From: Bacteroidales bacterium UBA4073
GTDB lineage: Bacteria; Bacteroidota; Bacteroidia; Bacteroidales; Tenuifilaceae
Reading direction: 5' to 3'
Assembly: GCA_002383425.1 (NCBI GenBank)
Contig: DFYV01000025.1
Coordinates: 1 to 7,354, forward strand
DNA length: 7,354 nt
Below, one piece after another: positions 5,785 to 7,354 of the stretch (positions are counted from its first letter, which is position 1; each line of letters starts with the position of its first letter). Both the position numbers and the translations under genes were made by a program. Under the pieces are notes generated by a model. The model saw only the letters and a program-made list of their open reading frames with translations, made no database searches and was not told the DNA's origin.

Positions 5785-6549
5785 ATGAATAGGATAAAAC
5801 TGGCTTTAAAATTAATAGTTTCGGTGATACTCTGGCTTTTTTTAGCCGTAACGTCCTTTCTATTCTTTATAATAGATTTTGCTGTATGGCTCTTAACTTG
5901 CTGGTGGGACAAACGGTTAATAATACTACAAAAGTACTCAACCATTTGGGCTATGTTTTACATCTGGATTAATCCAGGGTGGAAGGTTAAAGTGCTTGGA
6001 TTGGAAAAGATTGACAAGAATAAGGCGTATGTTATTGTAAGTAATCACCAAAGTGCATTTGATATTGTTCTACTTTACAGACTTTATACGCATTTTAAGT
6101 GGGTGGCCAAAAGGGAACTGGCAAAGGTTCCCGTTATTGGGTGGAATCTTTTGCTGAACGATAGCATACTGATTGACAGAGCAAGTGCAGTGAGCACAAA
6201 AAAAATGATTGTTAAGGGCTTAAAACACCTGAGCATGGGCAATTCCATTCTAATTTTCCCGGAAGGAACCCGCTCAAAGGATGGACGGGTAAAACGTTTT
6301 AAGGAAGGAGCATTCTTGCTTGCACAGCAATCAAAAGTACCCATTCTCCCTGTGGTGATCGAAGGCTCAAAGGATATTTTCCCTAAGCCTGCCATAATCA
6401 ACCTTAGACAGGAATTAACAATAAAAGTCCTTGATCCCATAAACATTGAAACAGTAACTGCATCAACAGTACCGGAACTGACTAAATTCGTTAACCAGCT
6501 AATTACCACTGAACATGAAATGTTAGCCCCCGAAAAGTACAAAGCATAG
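5785..6549 (+). CDS. plsC: 1-acyl-sn-glycerol-3-phosphate acyltransferase
   Basis: This membrane enzyme transfers an acyl chain to position 2 of lysophosphatidate, making phosphatidate for phospholipid synthesis. I start at the ATG at 5785 (254 residues); an earlier in-frame TTG at 5764 lies inside the -7 box. A hydrophobic N-terminus (about 6-40) anchors the protein. All four acyltransferase blocks are present: NHQSAFD at 87-93 with the catalytic H88 and D93 (HX4D), GWNLLLNDSILIDR at 119-132, FPEGTRS at 158-164 (glycerophosphate binding), and VPILPVVI at 185-192. Length is typical. Some paralogues of this family acylate ornithine lipids or other acceptors, so the acceptor is inferred. The gene stands alone, and the repeat-filled region follows it. 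Confidence 0.92.
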   Translation: MNRIKLALKLIVSVILWLFLAVTSFLFFIIDFAVWLLTCWWDKRLIILQKYSTIWAMFYIWINPGWKVKVLGLEKIDKNKAYVIVSNHQSAFDIVLLYRLYTHFKWVAKRELAKVPVIGWNLLLNDSILIDRASAVSTKKMIVKGLKHLSMGNSILIFPEGTRSKDGRVKRFKEGAFLLAQQSKVPILPVVIEGSKDIFPKPAIINLRQELTIKVLDPINIETVTASTVPELTKFVNQLITTEHEMLAPEKYKA

Positions 6550-6656
6550 TCCGAGGGTCTGCGCCATAAAAAGCCAGGTTCATATATAACTTCTTAATAA
6601 ATAACTAATGTTTCGCACGTATCAATATTATTCTATAAATGAGTATGCTCCGAAAA

Positions 6657-6752
6657 GCACGAAGGCACGAAGGCACGAAGGCACGATAGCACGATAGAAC
6701 GATAGCACGATAGCACGATAGCATGATAGCACGATAGCACGATAGCACGAAA
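6657..6752 (+). repeat. Tandem octamer array, 12 units of GCACGAWR type
   Basis: Twelve consecutive eight-base units tile 96 bases without a gap. Units 1-3 are GCACGAAG, units 4-5, 7-8 and 10-11 are GCACGATA, unit 6 is GAACGATA, unit 9 is GCATGATA, and unit 12 is GCACGAAA. The two sub-types are in blocks, which suggests growth by slippage or unequal exchange. Eight is not a multiple of three and reading through gives stops, so it is not coding. Confidence 0.92.
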
Positions 6753-6773
6753 TGGGAAAAATACGAACACATA

Positions 6774-7054
6774 TCGGGGTTAACCCCGTTGAAAACAGTT
6801 TTATGAAATATTAAATATGTAATTATATGTATGACAATAAATTAATCCCGTTGGATACTGGTACTATCATAGTGAAGAAGGTATAAACTCTGGGTAAATA
6901 TATGTATGACAATAGATTTATCTCGTTTAATAGTATATCCTACGGAATTAACTTTGTTATTTTTCGTAAACTTTACCCCGTTGGATAGCTTAAATGAATG
7001 AATGACCAATAAAAAAAGTGATTATCCAACGGGGTAAATTTCTACGGGGTAAAT
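6774..7054. repeat. Cluster of forward and inverted ACCCCGTTGGATA elements
   Basis: Degenerate copies of a 16-base element, consensus TTTACCCCGTTGGATA, occur forward at about 6781-6791, 6842-6857, 6917-6932 and 6972-6987. They occur inverted at about 6774-6783, 6936-6951 (12 of 16 bases), 7023-7038 and 7044-7053. The first pair forms the 14-base palindrome CGGGGTTAACCCCG at 6775-6788. Two forward copies are extended upstream by an identical 16-base string, TATATGTATGACAATA (6824-6839 and 6899-6914), making 34-base units 75 bases apart. Similar strings between genes are, as I recall, widespread in Bacteroidota. Confidence 0.75.
6972..7038. repeat. Perfect 16-base inverted repeat (stem-loop)
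   Basis: TTTACCCCGTTGGATA at 6972-6987 and its exact reverse complement at 7023-7038 enclose a 35-base A/T-rich loop. A further partial copy, ACGGGGTAAAT, follows at 7044-7054, 15 bases after the same string at 7029-7039. There is no U-run and no gene close by on either side, so a terminator role is not evident. Confidence 0.85.
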
Positions 7055-7103
7055 CATTATGTACACAAATCCAGACCAAGGAAATTATGAAAATGTCGAT
7101 ACA

Positions 7104-7151
7104 TCTCGTGCCATCGTACTTTCGTGCTTTCACCCCATCGTGCTTTCGTGC
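7104..7151 (-). repeat. Octamer array in inverted orientation, 6 units
   Basis: Six eight-base units tile 48 bases: TCTCGTGC, CATCGTAC, TTTCGTGC, TTTCACCC, CATCGTGC and TTTCGTGC. Read on the minus strand they are GCACGAAA/GCACGATG-type units, the same family as the 6657-6752 array but facing the other way. On this reading unit 4 is degenerate, and units 2-3 and 5-6 repeat as a 16-base doublet. The two arrays bracket the inverted-element cluster. Confidence 0.8.
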
Positions 7152-7153
7152 TA

Positions 7154-7184
7154 TCTCTCATTGGTTTGCATGCAATGAAAGAGA
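7154..7184. repeat. Small hairpin with a TTGCATGCAA core
   Basis: TCTCTCATTG (7154-7163) can pair with CAATGAAAGAGA (7173-7184) with a two-base bulge. The ten-base palindrome TTGCATGCAA sits at 7166-7175. It directly abuts the inverted octamer array. No function is evident. Confidence 0.35.
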
Positions 7185-7293
7185 CTTTTGGGAGGTGACT
7201 CATAAATCAAATATTTAAAAATGGATTGAAATTATCATGTAATTCATTATCAAGCAATTGACAACTACAATTTATATTTAATACTTTATGAAA

Positions 7294-7354
7294 CTTTGTG
7301 CTTGCTTCGTGTTTTTTGTGGTTATATTTAGCGATTTAGATTTTTACCACAAAG
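7294..7354. repeat. Inverted repeat of CTTTGTG...TTTGTGGT / ACCACAAAG type, cut by window end
   Basis: TTTGTGGT at 7315-7322 is the reverse complement of ACCACAAA at 7346-7353. The left side also contains CTTTGTG (7294-7300) and CTTCGTG, inverted versions of CACAAAG and CACGAAG. ACCACAAAGGCACGAAG-like strings are common between genes in this phylum, and the last bases of the window look like the beginning of such a copy. The right part is outside the window. Confidence 0.45.

Larger units (their letters stand above)
6550..7354. other. 805-base non-coding, repeat-rich region
   Basis: No credible gene, tRNA or terminator was found after plsC. The first hundred bases (6550-6656) are plain A/T-rich sequence. 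The rest holds the octamer array 6657-6752, the ACCCCGTTGG-type repeat cluster 6774-7054, the opposite-facing octamer array 7104-7151, a small hairpin at 7154-7184, A/T-rich sequence to about 7290, and an inverted repeat at the right edge. The only longish frame (7018-7218, plus) is formed across these repeats and is not a gene. Confidence 0.75.

Noticed and set aside
5742..6542. Minus-strand frames opposite plsC (5742-5945, 6084-6542)
   Set aside because: They lie antisense to a gene with all four acyltransferase blocks, and their peptides show no domain or promoter support.
6550..6656. Rho-independent terminator for plsC
   Set aside because: No GC-rich hairpin followed by a U-run is visible here. 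Only short, weak complementarities occur.
6657..7151. CRISPR array
   Set aside because: The repeats are eight bases with no spacers, and the larger elements are degenerate and irregularly spaced in both orientations. No cas gene is present.
7018..7218. A 66-codon plus-strand frame in the repeat-rich region
   Set aside because: It runs across the inverted stem and the octamer array. Its sequence is just translated repeats, with no family resemblance and no promoter.

Overview
This window looks like an ordinary chromosomal segment from a member of the Bacteroidota. The evidence is the promoter grammar: several genes are preceded by the phylum's -7 box TAnnTTTG, often with a TTG-type -33 box 19-21 bases upstream. 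Genes also start behind A/T-rich leaders rather than Shine-Dalgarno sites, and the gene gaps hold low-complexity repeats of the kind I associate with this phylum. I cannot name the genus.

Layout from left to right. Positions 1-235 carry two tandem minus-strand promoters with identical 20-base spacers and phased A-tracts upstream. They read into a GC-rich leader that leaves the window at base 1, most likely the leader of an rRNA (or tRNA) operon lying to the left. A strong hairpin at 290-324 terminates pepD (340-1800, minus), a cytosolic M20 aminoacyl-histidine dipeptidase. Divergent to it is birA (1933-2700, plus), a biotin-protein ligase without the DNA-binding domain. A 261-base gap with nested inverted repeats separates birA from a convergent SRPBCC-fold gene (2962-3369, minus). 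Next is lplA (3607-4554, plus), a lipoate-protein ligase. It ends two bases from a convergent gene for a secreted protein of unknown function (4557-5117, minus), which has its own promoter. Behind that gene lies a four-helix membrane protein gene (5182-5517, minus). A 267-base divergent intergenic region follows, and then plsC (5785-6549, plus), a lysophosphatidate acyltransferase. The last 805 bases hold no credible gene and are packed with repeats: twelve tandem GCACGAWR octamers, a cluster of forward and inverted ACCCCGTTGG elements, a six-unit octamer array in the opposite orientation, and the start of another inverted repeat at the right edge.

The genes are housekeeping in character. BirA and LplA share one catalytic fold and attach biotin and lipoate to carrier lysines of acyl-CoA carboxylases and 2-oxoacid dehydrogenase or glycine cleavage proteins. 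PlsC makes phosphatidate for membrane lipid, and PepD finishes dipeptide breakdown. I see no defence system, secretion cluster, transposase, integrase or CRISPR array, and no convincing new multi-gene system. The parts most worth a second look are the nested, mirrored repeat block at 6657-7151, the tandem promoter region at the left edge, and the two unrecognised envelope-type proteins at 4557-5517.
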